A stretch of 64,000 bases of DNA. It comes from Myxococcota bacterium (GTDB lineage: Bacteria; Myxococcota_A; UBA9160; SMWR01). The notes below the pieces were generated by a model. It saw nothing but the letters and a program-made list of their open reading frames with translations, did not search any database and had not been told where the DNA came from. The position numbers were made by a program, and so were the translations under genes. Each line of letters opens with the position of its first letter. Within the stretch, counting starts at the first letter, position 1. The stretch spans positions 18,918 to 82,917 of the forward strand of contig JBCCEW010000024.1 of assembly GCA_039030075.1 (NCBI GenBank), in the 5' to 3' direction. Below are positions 7,992 to 17,455 of this stretch, piece by piece.

Positions 7992-9179
7992 TTGGATCTT
8001 CGCTACTCGGAATCCGACGAAGCCTTTCGCAAGGAGCTGCGCAGCTGGCTCGACAGCGAGGTGCCGGCCCACGGGCGTCCGCCTTCGGAGCACGACTGGC
8101 CCGCACGACGCGAGTACGACACGGCCTGGCAGCGGAAGCTCTACGAGGCGGGCTACGCGGGCATCAACTGGCCGAAGGAGTTCGGCGGGCGCGATGCGTC
8201 GCTGACCGAACAGCTCGTCTACTACGAAGAGATCGCGCGGGCGAACGCGCCCTACGTCGGGGTCAACTTCGTGGGCCTGCTCCACGGCGGCCCGACCCTG
8301 ATGTCCGAGGGCACGCCCGAGCAGAGGGAGAAGCACATCGGGCCGATCATCCGCGGCGAGGAGGTCTGGTGTCAGGGCTTCTCCGAGCCGTCGGCGGGTT
8401 CGGACCTGGCTGCGCTGAAGACGAAGGCCGAGCTCGACGGCGATCACTACGTCGTGAGCGGCCACAAGATCTGGACGTCCTTCGCCCAGGTGTCGGACTA
8501 CTGCGAGCTGCTCGTCCGCACGAACCCGGAGGAGAAGCACCGCGGGATCACCTGGCTCGCCATGCCCATGGACCTCGAGGGCATCGAGATCCGGCCGCTG
8601 CCGACGATCGTGGGGTCGAGTGAGTTCAGCGAACTCTTCCTCGAGAACGTGCGGGTGCCGGTGTCCTGCCGCATCGGCAAGGAGAACGACGGCTGGCGCG
8701 TGACGAACGTGACCCTCTCCTTCGAACGCGGCACGGCCTTCGCGAGTGACATCTACCAGCTGCAGGAGTCGCTCCGCGAGCTCACCCGGCTGGCGAAGGT
8801 GCTGACGCGCGACGACGCCGTGGCCTGGGAAGATCGCACGCTGCGCCGGGACGTCGGGCACCTGGCCGCCGAGCTGGACGGGCTCTGGGCCCTCGTGAAG
8901 TACATGGTCTCGGAGGCGGGGAAGACCGGCGTGCCCGGCCTGACGGGCTCCTGCGTCAAGCTCTACTACACCGAGCTGAAGCAGCGGCTCGGAGATCTCT
9001 CGCTGCGGCTGCTCGGGCGCGCGTCGCTGTCACGCGACGACGTCGGCGGCATGGCGAGCGAGACGATCGTGTACGAGGCGCTGCAGTCGCTGTCCATGAC
9101 GATCGCGGGCGGCACGTCGCAGATCCAGCGCAACATCATTTCCGAGCGGGTCCTGGGGCTGCCCCGGGAACCGCGCTAG
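7992..9179 (+). CDS. acyl-CoA dehydrogenase, long-type (catalytic) subunit
   Basis: A 395-residue ACAD with SEPSAGSD at 131-138 and FERG at 244-247, whose Glu245 occupies the isovaleryl-CoA-dehydrogenase position of the catalytic base. The C-terminal part reads GGTSQIQRNII. It lacks the RxQFG...FQ motif, which is supplied by the next gene (9190), only 10 bases downstream. A TTG start at 7992 with AGGAG six bases upstream is preferred, since no better start is in frame. It heads an operon of two ACADs and two crotonases. The pair resembles FadE28/FadE29-type heteromers that act on the shortened steroid side chain, but the substrate is inferred. Confidence 0.85.
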   Translation: MDLRYSESDEAFRKELRSWLDSEVPAHGRPPSEHDWPARREYDTAWQRKLYEAGYAGINWPKEFGGRDASLTEQLVYYEEIARANAPYVGVNFVGLLHGGPTLMSEGTPEQREKHIGPIIRGEEVWCQGFSEPSAGSDLAALKTKAELDGDHYVVSGHKIWTSFAQVSDYCELLVRTNPEEKHRGITWLAMPMDLEGIEIRPLPTIVGSSEFSELFLENVRVPVSCRIGKENDGWRVTNVTLSFERGTAFASDIYQLQESLRELTRLAKVLTRDDAVAWEDRTLRRDVGHLAAELDGLWALVKYMVSEAGKTGVPGLTGSCVKLYYTELKQRLGDLSLRLLGRASLSRDDVGGMASETIVYEALQSLSMTIAGGTSQIQRNIISERVLGLPREPR

Positions 9180-9189
9180 AGGGACGGCC

Positions 9190-10170
9190 GTGGACTTTCA
9201 GCTGACCGAAGATCAGGAAGCGCTGCGCGACGGCGTCCGCTCGTTCTGCGAGGGACGGGTCTCGATCGACGCCCTGCGCGAACTCGAGAAGACCGGCTTC
9301 GACCGCGAACTCTGGGGCGAACTCGCCGAGATGGGTGTGTTCTCCCTGCGCCAGAGCGAGGACGCCGGGGGCGTGGGCCTCGGGAGCGCCGATGCGGTGC
9401 TCGTCTTCGAGGAACTCGGGCGCTGCCTCGCGCCCGGCCCGGTCACCTGGTCGCATCTGGCCGCGGACCTCGTGGACGGCGCGGCGACGGGCGAATGCGT
9501 CGTCGGCGGAATCGATCTCTCGCGAACGAACTCGGATCCGCTCCTGATCGAGCATCTCGAACACATCGATGCGCTGTTGGTGCTGCGTCCCGATGGCATC
9601 GAGCGGATCGATCCGAAGGCGCTCTCGGGCCGGGCGATCGAGCGACCCCTCGACCCGTTCACACCGGTGCACGAAGTGGCGGAGCTCCCGGCCGGGGAGC
9701 GTCTCGGCGACGCCGAGGCGGCCGCGCGCTTCCGTCTGGAGGGGGCGGCGCTGGCATCGGGGATGCTGCTCGGCATCGCCGAAGCGAGCCAGGAGCTCGC
9801 GACGGACTACGCGAAGAAACGCGAGCAGTTCGGGCGTCCGATCGGCGGCTTCCAGGCGCTGAAGCACAAGCTCGCCGACTGCTACACGCGCCAGGAACTG
9901 GCCCGCGCCGCGGCCTATGCGGCCGGGGCGACCCTGGACGATCCCGAGGTCGGGGACGTGTTGCGCGCCGTCTCGACGGCGAAGGTGCTCACCGGCGATG
10001 CGGCCATGGAGAATGCCCGGGCCTGCGTCCAGATCCACGGCGGCATGGGATACACCTGGGAGGTGCCGGCGCACTACTACCTGAAGCGGATCTGGGTGCT
10101 CGAGAACCAGTTCGGAACCGTCGGCGAGCACGCCGAGCGCGTGGCCGAGCGCATCGCGGTCGGCGACTGA
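9190..10170 (+). CDS. acyl-CoA dehydrogenase, short-type (FAD-site) subunit
   Basis: A 326-residue ACAD, shorter than the usual 380-400. The middle domain is reduced, with no EPxAGSD motif, but REQFGRPIGGFQ (211-222) and QIHGGMGYTWE near the C-terminus are intact. These segments hold the FAD in homomeric ACADs. Together with the long-type subunit encoded just upstream it should form a heteromer with half the usual number of active sites. GTG start 10 bases after the preceding stop. Confidence 0.85.
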   Translation: MDFQLTEDQEALRDGVRSFCEGRVSIDALRELEKTGFDRELWGELAEMGVFSLRQSEDAGGVGLGSADAVLVFEELGRCLAPGPVTWSHLAADLVDGAATGECVVGGIDLSRTNSDPLLIEHLEHIDALLVLRPDGIERIDPKALSGRAIERPLDPFTPVHEVAELPAGERLGDAEAAARFRLEGAALASGMLLGIAEASQELATDYAKKREQFGRPIGGFQALKHKLADCYTRQELARAAAYAAGATLDDPEVGDVLRAVSTAKVLTGDAAMENARACVQIHGGMGYTWEVPAHYYLKRIWVLENQFGTVGEHAERVAERIAVGD

Positions 10171-10171
10171 G

Positions 10172-10972
10172 ATGGGGTTCGACACGCTCGGCTACGACCA
10201 CGCGGGGAAGGTGGTGACCCTCACCCTGAACCGCCCCGAGAAGCGCAACGCCTTCAACATGCACATGGCGGGCGAGCTGCGGCAGGCCTGGCAGCAGATC
10301 AAACAGGATGCGTCGGTGGTCGCGGTGGTCGTCACCGGCGCCGGCGAGAAGGCCTTCTGCACCGGCTTCGACGTCTCGGACATGGCGTCGGGCGAGAGCG
10401 CGAAGGAGGCCGACGCCAGCTACGAGGCGTCACCGCTGCTCAAGCTGACGGCCATCCACAACCGCTGCTGGAAGCCGGTGATCACCGCAGTGAACGGCAT
10501 GGTCAATGGCGGCGGGCATCACTTCCTGGCCGACAGCGATCTCATCGTCGCCGCCGAGCACGCCACCTTCTTCGATACCCACGTGAAGCTCGGGCTCGTG
10601 GCCGGGCTCGAGCCGGTGGGTCTGGCCCGGCGGATTCCGCTCGAAGCGGTGCTGCGCATGGCCTTCCTCGGTGGGAGCGAGCGCCTCTCGGCCGCCGAAG
10701 CGAAGGCGATCGGTCTCGTCGGAGAGGTCGTGCCGGCTGCGGAGCTCTTGCCGCGCGCCCAGGCGCTCGCGGCGATGATCGCCGAACACTCGCCCTCGGC
10801 GCTGCAGCGCTCGAAGCGGGCGATCTGGGAGAGTCTCGATGGAGGGCTCGACGCCGGCCTGCGCCACGCCTGGGACCTGATCGGAGCTCAGACCGCGCAC
10901 CCGGACCCGATGGAAGGCGCCACCGCCTTCATGGAGAAACGCGCGCCCCGCTGGGCCGACCACGAGGAGTAG
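10172..10972 (+). CDS. crotonase-superfamily protein lacking both catalytic glutamates
   Basis: A 266-residue enoyl-CoA hydratase/isomerase-family protein with NRPEKRNAF near residue 19 and the oxyanion-hole region around NGMVNGGGHH. The two glutamates of classical crotonase are replaced: GGGxE reads GGGHH and the PE element reads FFDTHV. The chemistry is therefore probably not ordinary hydration; isomerisation, hydrolysis or retro-aldol reactions are known for such variants. It starts one base after the stop of the short ACAD and precedes another atypical crotonase. Confidence 0.75.
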   Translation: MGFDTLGYDHAGKVVTLTLNRPEKRNAFNMHMAGELRQAWQQIKQDASVVAVVVTGAGEKAFCTGFDVSDMASGESAKEADASYEASPLLKLTAIHNRCWKPVITAVNGMVNGGGHHFLADSDLIVAAEHATFFDTHVKLGLVAGLEPVGLARRIPLEAVLRMAFLGGSERLSAAEAKAIGLVGEVVPAAELLPRAQALAAMIAEHSPSALQRSKRAIWESLDGGLDAGLRHAWDLIGAQTAHPDPMEGATAFMEKRAPRWADHEE

Positions 10973-10993
10973 CCGCAGCGCGGCGCGAACCCG

Positions 10994-11743
10994 ATGACCG
11001 AGACGATCACGACCGCCGTTGCCGATGGCATTGCCACCTTCACGCTGAACCGGCCCGAGAAACGCAACGCGTACACGCCGCTGATGGGCGAGGAGCTGGT
11101 GGCCGCGTTTCGTGACGCGCGCGAAGACCCGGAAGTGCGCGTCGTCGTGCTCACTGGCGCCGGCAAGGGCTTCTGCGGCGGCGTCGATCTCGAGGTGCTG
11201 CAGGCCGCGAATGCCGGACAGGACACGGGAAAGGGACCGAAGCTCGGGGAAGAGGAGTTCATCAACGGCTTCCCCCTCGAGCTGCTCTCGTTCCCGAAGC
11301 CGGTGATCGCTGCCGTGCACGGTGCGGCGATCGGGGTGGGCGTGACGATGATCCTGCCCTGTGACATCCGCATCGCGGCCGAAGGGGCGAAGCTCGGCCT
11401 GACGTTCACGAAGCTGGGCATCCTGCCGGGGCTCGGGAGCACCCATCTGCTGCCGCAACTCGTTGGCCTCGGTCGGGCCCAGGAGCTCGTCTTGACCGCG
11501 CGCATCGTCCAGGCCGAAGAGGCCTGCGAGATGGGGCTCGTGAACCGCGTGGTACCGGCCGACCAGCTGCTCGACGCAGCCTACGAGCTCGCGGCGGCCG
11601 CCGCCGCCTGCGATCCGGACGCGCTGGCGATCGCGAAGACCGCGCTCCAGCGGGGCGCGACCAGCGACATGGCCGCGGCGATCGAACACGAGAAGGCGTC
11701 GAACGCACTGCTTCGCGAACGCAAGGCCGCTCGCAAAGGGTAA
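10994..11743 (+). CDS. crotonase-superfamily protein, atypical active site
   Basis: A 249-residue enoyl-CoA hydratase/isomerase-family protein with NRPEKRNAY, the oxyanion segments GKGFCGGVDL and HGAAIGVGVTM, and LGLTFTKLGILPG. Both classical catalytic glutamate positions are replaced (Thr and Phe by my alignment), as in many crotonases annotated only as EchA-like in steroid and terpenoid degraders. It follows the previous crotonase by 21 bases. The two may form a hetero-oligomer or act on successive intermediates; neither is shown by sequence. Confidence 0.75.
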   Translation: MTETITTAVADGIATFTLNRPEKRNAYTPLMGEELVAAFRDAREDPEVRVVVLTGAGKGFCGGVDLEVLQAANAGQDTGKGPKLGEEEFINGFPLELLSFPKPVIAAVHGAAIGVGVTMILPCDIRIAAEGAKLGLTFTKLGILPGLGSTHLLPQLVGLGRAQELVLTARIVQAEEACEMGLVNRVVPADQLLDAAYELAAAAAACDPDALAIAKTALQRGATSDMAAAIEHEKASNALLRERKAARKG

Positions 11744-11752
11744 GCTGGTCCG

Positions 11753-13273
11753 ATGCGGACCGTGTGCCCTCGCCACCGAGTCGTCAGCGTCGCCCTCGCA
11801 CTCGCTGTCGGCGTCTCGCTGGGCTGCGCCTCCATCCGGACCCCGTCGCTCGCCTCGTCGTGGATCCGGGTCGAGACGGCTCACCTCGAGATCTGGAGCG
11901 AGGTCTCCGAGGAAGAGACGCTGGAGATCGCGCGCGAACTCCAGTTCTTCGCGGAGGTGGTCCGGCGCGTCACCGGGCTGCAGCGGGTCACGTCCGAGCG
12001 CCCCACGCGGCTCTTCGTATTTGCCGAGGAGACGTGGGATGAGCTCGTCGAGTCGCGTGCGACGGGACTCTTCACCGCGGATGCCCGTCGCAACACGCTG
12101 CTCATGCAGGCCGACGAGGAGCATGCGTTCATGACGCGCCACGTGCTCTTCCACGAGTACGTGCACTTCCTGGTCGCGAACCAGGGGAACCAGGACGAGC
12201 TTCCGTACTGGTACAACGAGGGCTGGGCCGAGTTCCTGGGGACCGTGCGGCAGCGCGGCGACGTCGTCACGGTCGGTGAGGCAGCCGTTCTGCGCTGGCA
12301 GCACCTCCACGCCGGCTTGGATTGGCTCGACATGGGGGACGTCCTGCGAGCGGAGCGTGGTCCGAGTGGGAACAACGATGTCCTGATGCTCTACGCTCAG
12401 TCCTGGGCGCTGGTGCACTACCTGCGCGTGGGGCGCGACGAGCGTCGTTTCTTCACCGACCAGTTCGCAGACTATCTGGCCGCGGTTCGCAGCGGGGAGG
12501 ACGACGTCGAGGCGTTCGAGGTCGCCTTCGGGATCGAGGTGGACGCGCTCGAACCCGCGATCCGGGAACATCTCGCGGATCTCCGGCGCATCCCCTATCT
12601 CGAAATCCCGGTGCGAGCGCTGCCCGAGCCGCCCCCGGTGCGCGTGACTGCGGCGGCGCGGGGGGCCGTGGCCGAGGCGCTCGGAGAGCTGGAGACCAGC
12701 CTCCAGGATTACCGGAGCGCCTCGTACTACCTCGCCGCAGCCCTCGAAGCGGACCCGACGAACGCCCGTCTACGGGCGTCTTACGGCGTCGCCGAGGCCT
12801 ATCGGGGGCGGGAGCAGGCGGGTCTCGAAGCCGTCGAGGAGGCGCTCGCGGCCGAACCCGAGGACGCCCGTCTCCACGTCGATCTGGCGCGGGTGCTCCT
12901 CGCCGGGGTGGACTACGGAAACCTGGAGGCGCGACCCGCGGGTTGGGACCGCGCGAACGTCGCCGCGAAGAAGGCGCTGCGCCTCGATCCCGACTCGGCA
13001 GAAGCGCACTTCTTCCGCGGGTACTTCCTGTTGGCCGAGCGCCGACCGGACGAGGCGATCGAGCATCTGGAGCGGGCTACGAACCTGCTCCCGGGCTACG
13101 TCGGGGCGCGGCTCTACCTGGCGCGGGCCTACGTGCGGCGTGGGCGGGTCGCCGAAGCGGAACGCCACCTTCGCGGCCTCGAGTCGTCGGCGCACAACGA
13201 AGACATCGAGGGCGCGATCGCCACGATTCGCGCAGAGATCAACGACGTCGCTGCCGGTCGCGCGGAAGACTAG
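11753..13273 (+). CDS. lipoprotein gluzincin-like metalloprotease with TPR tail
   Basis: A 506-residue protein with a basic, hydrophobic signal sequence ending at Cys25 (SLGC, a weak lipobox). HEYVH at 134-138 plus NEGWAE at 155-160 form the HExxH...E zinc site of gluzincin (peptidase MA, DUF1570-like) proteins. From about residue 305 to the end it is alanine- and leucine-rich with repeated A..LxPxxA patterns of tetratricopeptide repeats. It likely sits on the periplasmic face of a membrane. It begins 9 bases after a catabolic crotonase, so may be part of that operon, and its stop interleaves with that of the convergent DUF3604 gene. The substrate is unknown. Confidence 0.75.
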   Translation: MRTVCPRHRVVSVALALAVGVSLGCASIRTPSLASSWIRVETAHLEIWSEVSEEETLEIARELQFFAEVVRRVTGLQRVTSERPTRLFVFAEETWDELVESRATGLFTADARRNTLLMQADEEHAFMTRHVLFHEYVHFLVANQGNQDELPYWYNEGWAEFLGTVRQRGDVVTVGEAAVLRWQHLHAGLDWLDMGDVLRAERGPSGNNDVLMLYAQSWALVHYLRVGRDERRFFTDQFADYLAAVRSGEDDVEAFEVAFGIEVDALEPAIREHLADLRRIPYLEIPVRALPEPPPVRVTAAARGAVAEALGELETSLQDYRSASYYLAAALEADPTNARLRASYGVAEAYRGREQAGLEAVEEALAAEPEDARLHVDLARVLLAGVDYGNLEARPAGWDRANVAAKKALRLDPDSAEAHFFRGYFLLAERRPDEAIEHLERATNLLPGYVGARLYLARAYVRRGRVAEAERHLRGLESSAHNEDIEGAIATIRAEINDVAAGRAED

Positions 13274-15144
13274 GGGCGCGGCGCCCGATACCAGATCGGC
13301 GAGGTGTAGGCGCGCTCCTGGAGCGTAGTCGGGTGCCCGGTCTCGGCCGGATCGATGCCCAGGGCGATCGCGTCGAGGAGCGAATGGCGCGGTGTCGGGA
13401 TCTCGAGCACCCGCACGTAGTAGAAGGCGTCCTGGCTCGCGTCGAAGTCGGGATCGCTCCACAGGGCGGCGAGTTCACCGGCACCGGTCGCCGCGTCGTA
13501 GCGGCCCGTCGTCGGGTCGACGGTGTTCGCCAACGCGGGGACGACGCCGTCGGCGGCGGGGGTGCGATCGCCCGACCACACGACGTCATGGATGCGCTCG
13601 TGCGCTTTGCCCGACGCATCCACCCAGCCCTTGATGATCTGCACGCGATCGAGCGGTGCGCTCTTCGGGTCCTGCAGCGCCTGGACGCGGAACTGGGGAG
13701 TGGCGCCGGAGGGGGCATCGCGCAGGTCTCCGCCCATCGGCACGGCATCGCCCGCGAGCAGGGCTTCGAGGTCGTCGCCGTCGAGGTCGAAGCCGCCTGC
13801 GACGCGGACCGCGATGCGCGGCCCCGTCGTGCCGTACACCTCCTTGCGACGGAACGCTTCCAGGAGCGCTTCCCGGGTATTCTCGGTGGCCCACACGCCG
13901 GCGAGGCCGGCTGCGCCCATTGACCAGCCCGTCAGACCCGGTCCGCGACGCGAGAGCCCCTTGTTCTCGGGGATCGAGTCGGTCGCCATCTTCCCCCAGA
14001 AGTTCGGCTCTTCCGCCGACGCCACGCCGGTGTGCGCGTCGGTCGCCCCGATCACACCCATCCGATAGGGGTTGCCCCCGCTCTTGCCTTCGAGTTCGAG
14101 GCCGCGGAGCCAGGCCGTGCGCAGGTAGTCGCCGGGCTGCGCTGCGTAGGGCTCGGGCGTCTGCTGGATGTAGTACGGGTATTCCTCGTAGTCGGCGAAG
14201 GGATCGTCGGGTGAAAGAGCGGGGTGGGTCTCGGAGTCGCCCTTGAACTGAGTGATCTCGGCGACGGGCTCCCAGCGCATGCGCTTCGCGGCCATGGCTT
14301 CGTCGTAGGCGTTCCCGCGCAGGGTCGTCTCGGCGAACATGATGCCCTTCGAGATGTTCGAGTTGTGGGGGATCGCCACGAACTCGGCACCGGTCGCCTG
14401 GGTGGTCTCGTCGAGCCAGCTCCACAGATCTTCCGGGTACATGCTGTCCGCCGAGCTCATCGGACGGAACTGCTGCGCCAGCTCTGCCGAGGCGCTCGTG
14501 AACACCACGCGGTGCAGGTTCGCGCCGGCGGGAAGCGAACTCCACTCCCATCCGATCAGGGTGGTGAAGCGCCCAGGGTCATTGAAGGCGTCGGCCGTGT
14601 TCGTCGCATTCACCCATACCGACCGCTCGATCCGTTCCGAGTTCGGAATCGGAGAGGGGAGGCGCGAGTTCGCAGCGGCTTCCCGCGGATCGCCGGGCTG
14701 GGGGAGGAAGCTCGTGAACGCTGCGGCGCCTTCCCCGTCTTCGACGACGCCACGCAGCCATCCCTCGGCGAGTCGGGCGCGGATGCGTTCGCCGAAGCCC
14801 AGGCCCTCGCGCGGGATCCCGTGCTCGACCGTCGTGCGCATCACGCCGAGCAGCTCGGCGTGGTCGGCGATCACCAGGAAGTCGAGCGGCGTCTCGATCT
14901 GGATGCGCGCGCGGTGGAAGGGGTGGATCACCGGCAAGCCCTGGGCGTAGCGGTACGCGGTGGCCGGGTCGGCGGTGTCGTTCTGATTCAGGTAGGCGTC
15001 GAAGGAGTTGTTCGTGTGGAGGTGGGTGTCGCCCCACAGCAGCTGTTTCTCTGCCGTGGCTGGCACGCTGGCCGCGAGTGCCAACGCGACCAGCCAGCCG
15101 TTCCCGAGACCCATTCCCCGCCGCTTGCCGTTCCGCACCCGCAA
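13270..15144 (-). CDS. secreted DUF3604 protein (PHP-like metal-binding fold)
   Basis: A 624-residue protein with an N-terminal hydrophobic signal peptide ending near AAASVPATAE. Metal-binding PHP-like motifs are GDTHLHTNNS right after the signal, IADHAE, AIPHNSN and GATDAHTG. These mark the DUF3604 family, common in marine and soil bacteria, whose members are suspected metal-dependent hydrolases; the reaction is unknown. The start at 15144 or the internal ATG ten codons later both leave a good signal peptide. The TAG stop at 13270-13272 overlaps the TAG stop of the opposite metalloprotease gene within the palindrome CTAG. Confidence 0.85.
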   Translation of the reverse strand: MRVRNGKRRGMGLGNGWLVALALAASVPATAEKQLLWGDTHLHTNNSFDAYLNQNDTADPATAYRYAQGLPVIHPFHRARIQIETPLDFLVIADHAELLGVMRTTVEHGIPREGLGFGERIRARLAEGWLRGVVEDGEGAAAFTSFLPQPGDPREAAANSRLPSPIPNSERIERSVWVNATNTADAFNDPGRFTTLIGWEWSSLPAGANLHRVVFTSASAELAQQFRPMSSADSMYPEDLWSWLDETTQATGAEFVAIPHNSNISKGIMFAETTLRGNAYDEAMAAKRMRWEPVAEITQFKGDSETHPALSPDDPFADYEEYPYYIQQTPEPYAAQPGDYLRTAWLRGLELEGKSGGNPYRMGVIGATDAHTGVASAEEPNFWGKMATDSIPENKGLSRRGPGLTGWSMGAAGLAGVWATENTREALLEAFRRKEVYGTTGPRIAVRVAGGFDLDGDDLEALLAGDAVPMGGDLRDAPSGATPQFRVQALQDPKSAPLDRVQIIKGWVDASGKAHERIHDVVWSGDRTPAADGVVPALANTVDPTTGRYDAATGAGELAALWSDPDFDASQDAFYYVRVLEIPTPRHSLLDAIALGIDPAETGHPTTLQERAYTSPIWYRAPRP

Positions 15145-15244
15145 CCCTCCTGGCTTCGCCCCGGATCGAGGCGGGCACAGCTTGGGCTGGATGGCGGCGA
15201 ATGTCGAGCGGGTCGGGGGACGCGACCGGGTGTCGCGTCACGGT

Positions 15245-16186
15245 TCAGTTCCCGTTCTGAAGGGCGCGCCGGACGAAGTGGCGCGTGAGCGGGAGCCGGG
15301 CCACGGCCTCCTCGCGCATCTCCTGACCGTCGCCGGTCCGAATCCACGCGCCGAGCTGTCCGGCCTCGCAGCCGGGACATTCGGAGAGGCGGATCCGCAT
15401 CCGCACCGGGAGCTTCTCGGCCTCCCGCATCGCGATCGCGCGTTCGGTCGCGGACGCGGCGAAACCGGCGGCATCGCCATCGGTCGCGAGCTCGGTGAGT
15501 GCCTGAGCGTGATCGAGGGACTCTTGCAGGCAGCTCTGCTGACTCGCCTCGTAGTTCTCGCGTTCTGCGGCATCGAGCTTGCGGAGCTTCTGGGCCGGCA
15601 GGCTGGCCGCGAACCACAGGGACTGACGGTCGCGCATGTAGAGCGCGCACGGCTCGCAGTAGGGCTTGTCGCGCAAGGCGATCGGCCCGAAGAGACTCGC
15701 ACCCGCGAAGCCCACGACTTCCAGGACGCGCAGCACGTACCCATAGCCGCCCAGGGCGAACCCGGCGCTGCCGTCGTCCTCGTTGAACGCGTAGGAGCGG
15801 GTGAGCAGATCGAAGTAGGCCCAGAACGAGACCTGCGACCCGTCTTCCCACACGAGTTCCAACATCCGGAACTCGAGATACTGACCGGCGAAGTAGGCAC
15901 CAGTCTGGAGCACGACGATCGCCGCGAGCAGGCCGCCCGAGATCTTCACGCCGCTCCACCAGGAGCCGAGCGCGTATCCGCTCGACGCGATGGCGCCGAC
16001 CAGGATGGCGCCAACCGGTACCGCGTAGAGCCAGTACCAGCCCATCACCTGGAAGTCGTCGAAGTGGAAGGCGGCCCCCTGGACGCCGCCGAGCGCCAGG
16101 GCGGAGCTGGCGATGCCGCACAGGACCACGGCCACGGGGTTCGGAGCGCGGCCGGTTCCGGCCGCGAAGTCGGGGGAGGTCGACAT
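15245..16186 (-). CDS. hypothetical membrane protein with two CxxC pairs
   Basis: A 313-residue protein. The first 170 residues contain about four hydrophobic segments (near 17-37, 50-70, 83-101 and 148-170), with WY-rich loops. A CEPC pair follows the last segment, then a helical, alanine- and glutamate-rich region and a second pair, CPGC, near residue 270. I do not recognise the family. The CxxC pairs might bind metal or be redox-active. It lies between the thiolase-like gene and the DUF3604 gene on the same strand, with gaps of 78 and 100 bases, so co-transcription is possible but unproven. Confidence 0.6.
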   Translation of the reverse strand: MSTSPDFAAGTGRAPNPVAVVLCGIASSALALGGVQGAAFHFDDFQVMGWYWLYAVPVGAILVGAIASSGYALGSWWSGVKISGGLLAAIVVLQTGAYFAGQYLEFRMLELVWEDGSQVSFWAYFDLLTRSYAFNEDDGSAGFALGGYGYVLRVLEVVGFAGASLFGPIALRDKPYCEPCALYMRDRQSLWFAASLPAQKLRKLDAAERENYEASQQSCLQESLDHAQALTELATDGDAAGFAASATERAIAMREAEKLPVRMRIRLSECPGCEAGQLGAWIRTGDGQEMREEAVARLPLTRHFVRRALQNGN

Positions 16187-16264
16187 GGAGGGCTCCTCGG
16201 GTGGAGCCTCTCTTTTCGGAGGTTCGCGGCGCAGCCTGAAGAACGGGGCCGACGCCCTGGTGTG

Positions 16265-17455
16265 TCAGCGCGTGACGATCACCGAGGAGCCGTGGCCGAA
16301 CAGGCCCTGATTCGCCGTGATTCCGGCCTTCGCGCCCTCGACTTGCCGGCCGCTTGCCTGTCCACGGATCTGCCAGGCGAGCTCGCAGACCTGGGCGATC
16401 GCCTGGGCCGGCACCGCCTCGCCGAAGCAGCCGAGGCCGCCCGAGGGATTCACCGGGATCTTGCCGCCGAGGGTGGTGTCGCCGTCGCGCAGCAGGCGCT
16501 CGGCTTCGCCGGGCTTGCAGAGACCGACGTTCTCGTACCAGTCGAGCTCGAGGGCCGAGGAGAGGTCGTAGACCTCGGCCATCGACATGTCTTCCGGCCC
16601 GAGGCCGCACTCTTCGTAGGCGGCGTAGGCGATCGAGTCCTTGAAGCCCTTGTCGGGCGCCTGGATCCCGGCGGCCGAGTCGGTGGCGAACTTCGGCATG
16701 TCGATCACGACGTCCGGGTAGGTGGGCGTGATCGTCGAGATCGCCGCGATCTTCGGGAAGTCGGTCGCGTGCTTGCGCGCGAAGTCGAGCGAGCTGAGGA
16801 CGATCGCGGCGCCGCCGTCGCTGGTGGCGCAGATCTCGAAGAGGCGGAGCGGGTCGGCCACCAGCGGTGAGCCGAGCACCTCTTCTTCGGTGAAGACCTT
16901 CTTGTAGCGAGCATTCGGGTTCGCGTGCCCGTGCTTGCTGTTCTTCACCTTGATGTGGGCGAAGTCCTGCTCGGTGGCGCCGAAGAGGTCCATGCGGCGG
17001 CGCGCGTAGAGGCCGAAGTAGGTGGGGTTGGTCGCGCCGAGCAGGCGGAAGCGCAGCCAGTCGGGGTCGAGGGTGCGCTCGCCCTTGTTCGGCGCGAGGA
17101 AGCCCTTCGGCGTGGTGTCGGCGCCGACCACGAGCGCGACGTCACACATGCCGGCCAGGATCCGCGTGCGCGCGGCTTCGAGGGCCTGGGTGCCGCTGGC
17201 GCAGGCCGCGTAGTTGCTCGAGATCGGAATGCCCGTGTAGCCGAGGGCCTGGGCGAAGCTCGAAGCGGCGACATAGCCCGGATAGCCGTTGCGGACCGTC
17301 TCACCGGCGGCGAGGAACTCGACCCGGCGGTAGTCGACGCCGGCGTCGTCCAGCGCGGCCTTCGCCGCGTGCACGCCGTACTCGACGAAGTTGCGCCCCC
17401 ACTTGCCCCAGGGATGCATGCCGACCCCGAGGATCGCGACTTCATGATTGGCCAT
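16265..17455 (-). CDS. thiolase-like lipid-transfer protein (Ltp type), likely aldolase partner
   Basis: A 396-residue SCP2-thiolase-family protein. The N-terminal nucleophile region NYAACASGTQ keeps a cysteine (Cys85). The C-terminal part reads NPSGGLGCFGEAVPAQA, so the GHP histidine of true thiolases is absent. Together with the adjacent DUF35 gene this resembles the Ltp2-ChsH2 retro-aldolase that removes the last side-chain carbons of C22 steroids, rather than a beta-ketothiolase. The ATG at 17455 follows AGGAG, so the longer open frame upstream is not used. The aldolase assignment is by analogy. Confidence 0.75.
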   Translation of the reverse strand: MANHEVAILGVGMHPWGKWGRNFVEYGVHAAKAALDDAGVDYRRVEFLAAGETVRNGYPGYVAASSFAQALGYTGIPISSNYAACASGTQALEAARTRILAGMCDVALVVGADTTPKGFLAPNKGERTLDPDWLRFRLLGATNPTYFGLYARRRMDLFGATEQDFAHIKVKNSKHGHANPNARYKKVFTEEEVLGSPLVADPLRLFEICATSDGGAAIVLSSLDFARKHATDFPKIAAISTITPTYPDVVIDMPKFATDSAAGIQAPDKGFKDSIAYAAYEECGLGPEDMSMAEVYDLSSALELDWYENVGLCKPGEAERLLRDGDTTLGGKIPVNPSGGLGCFGEAVPAQAIAQVCELAWQIRGQASGRQVEGAKAGITANQGLFGHGSSVIVTR

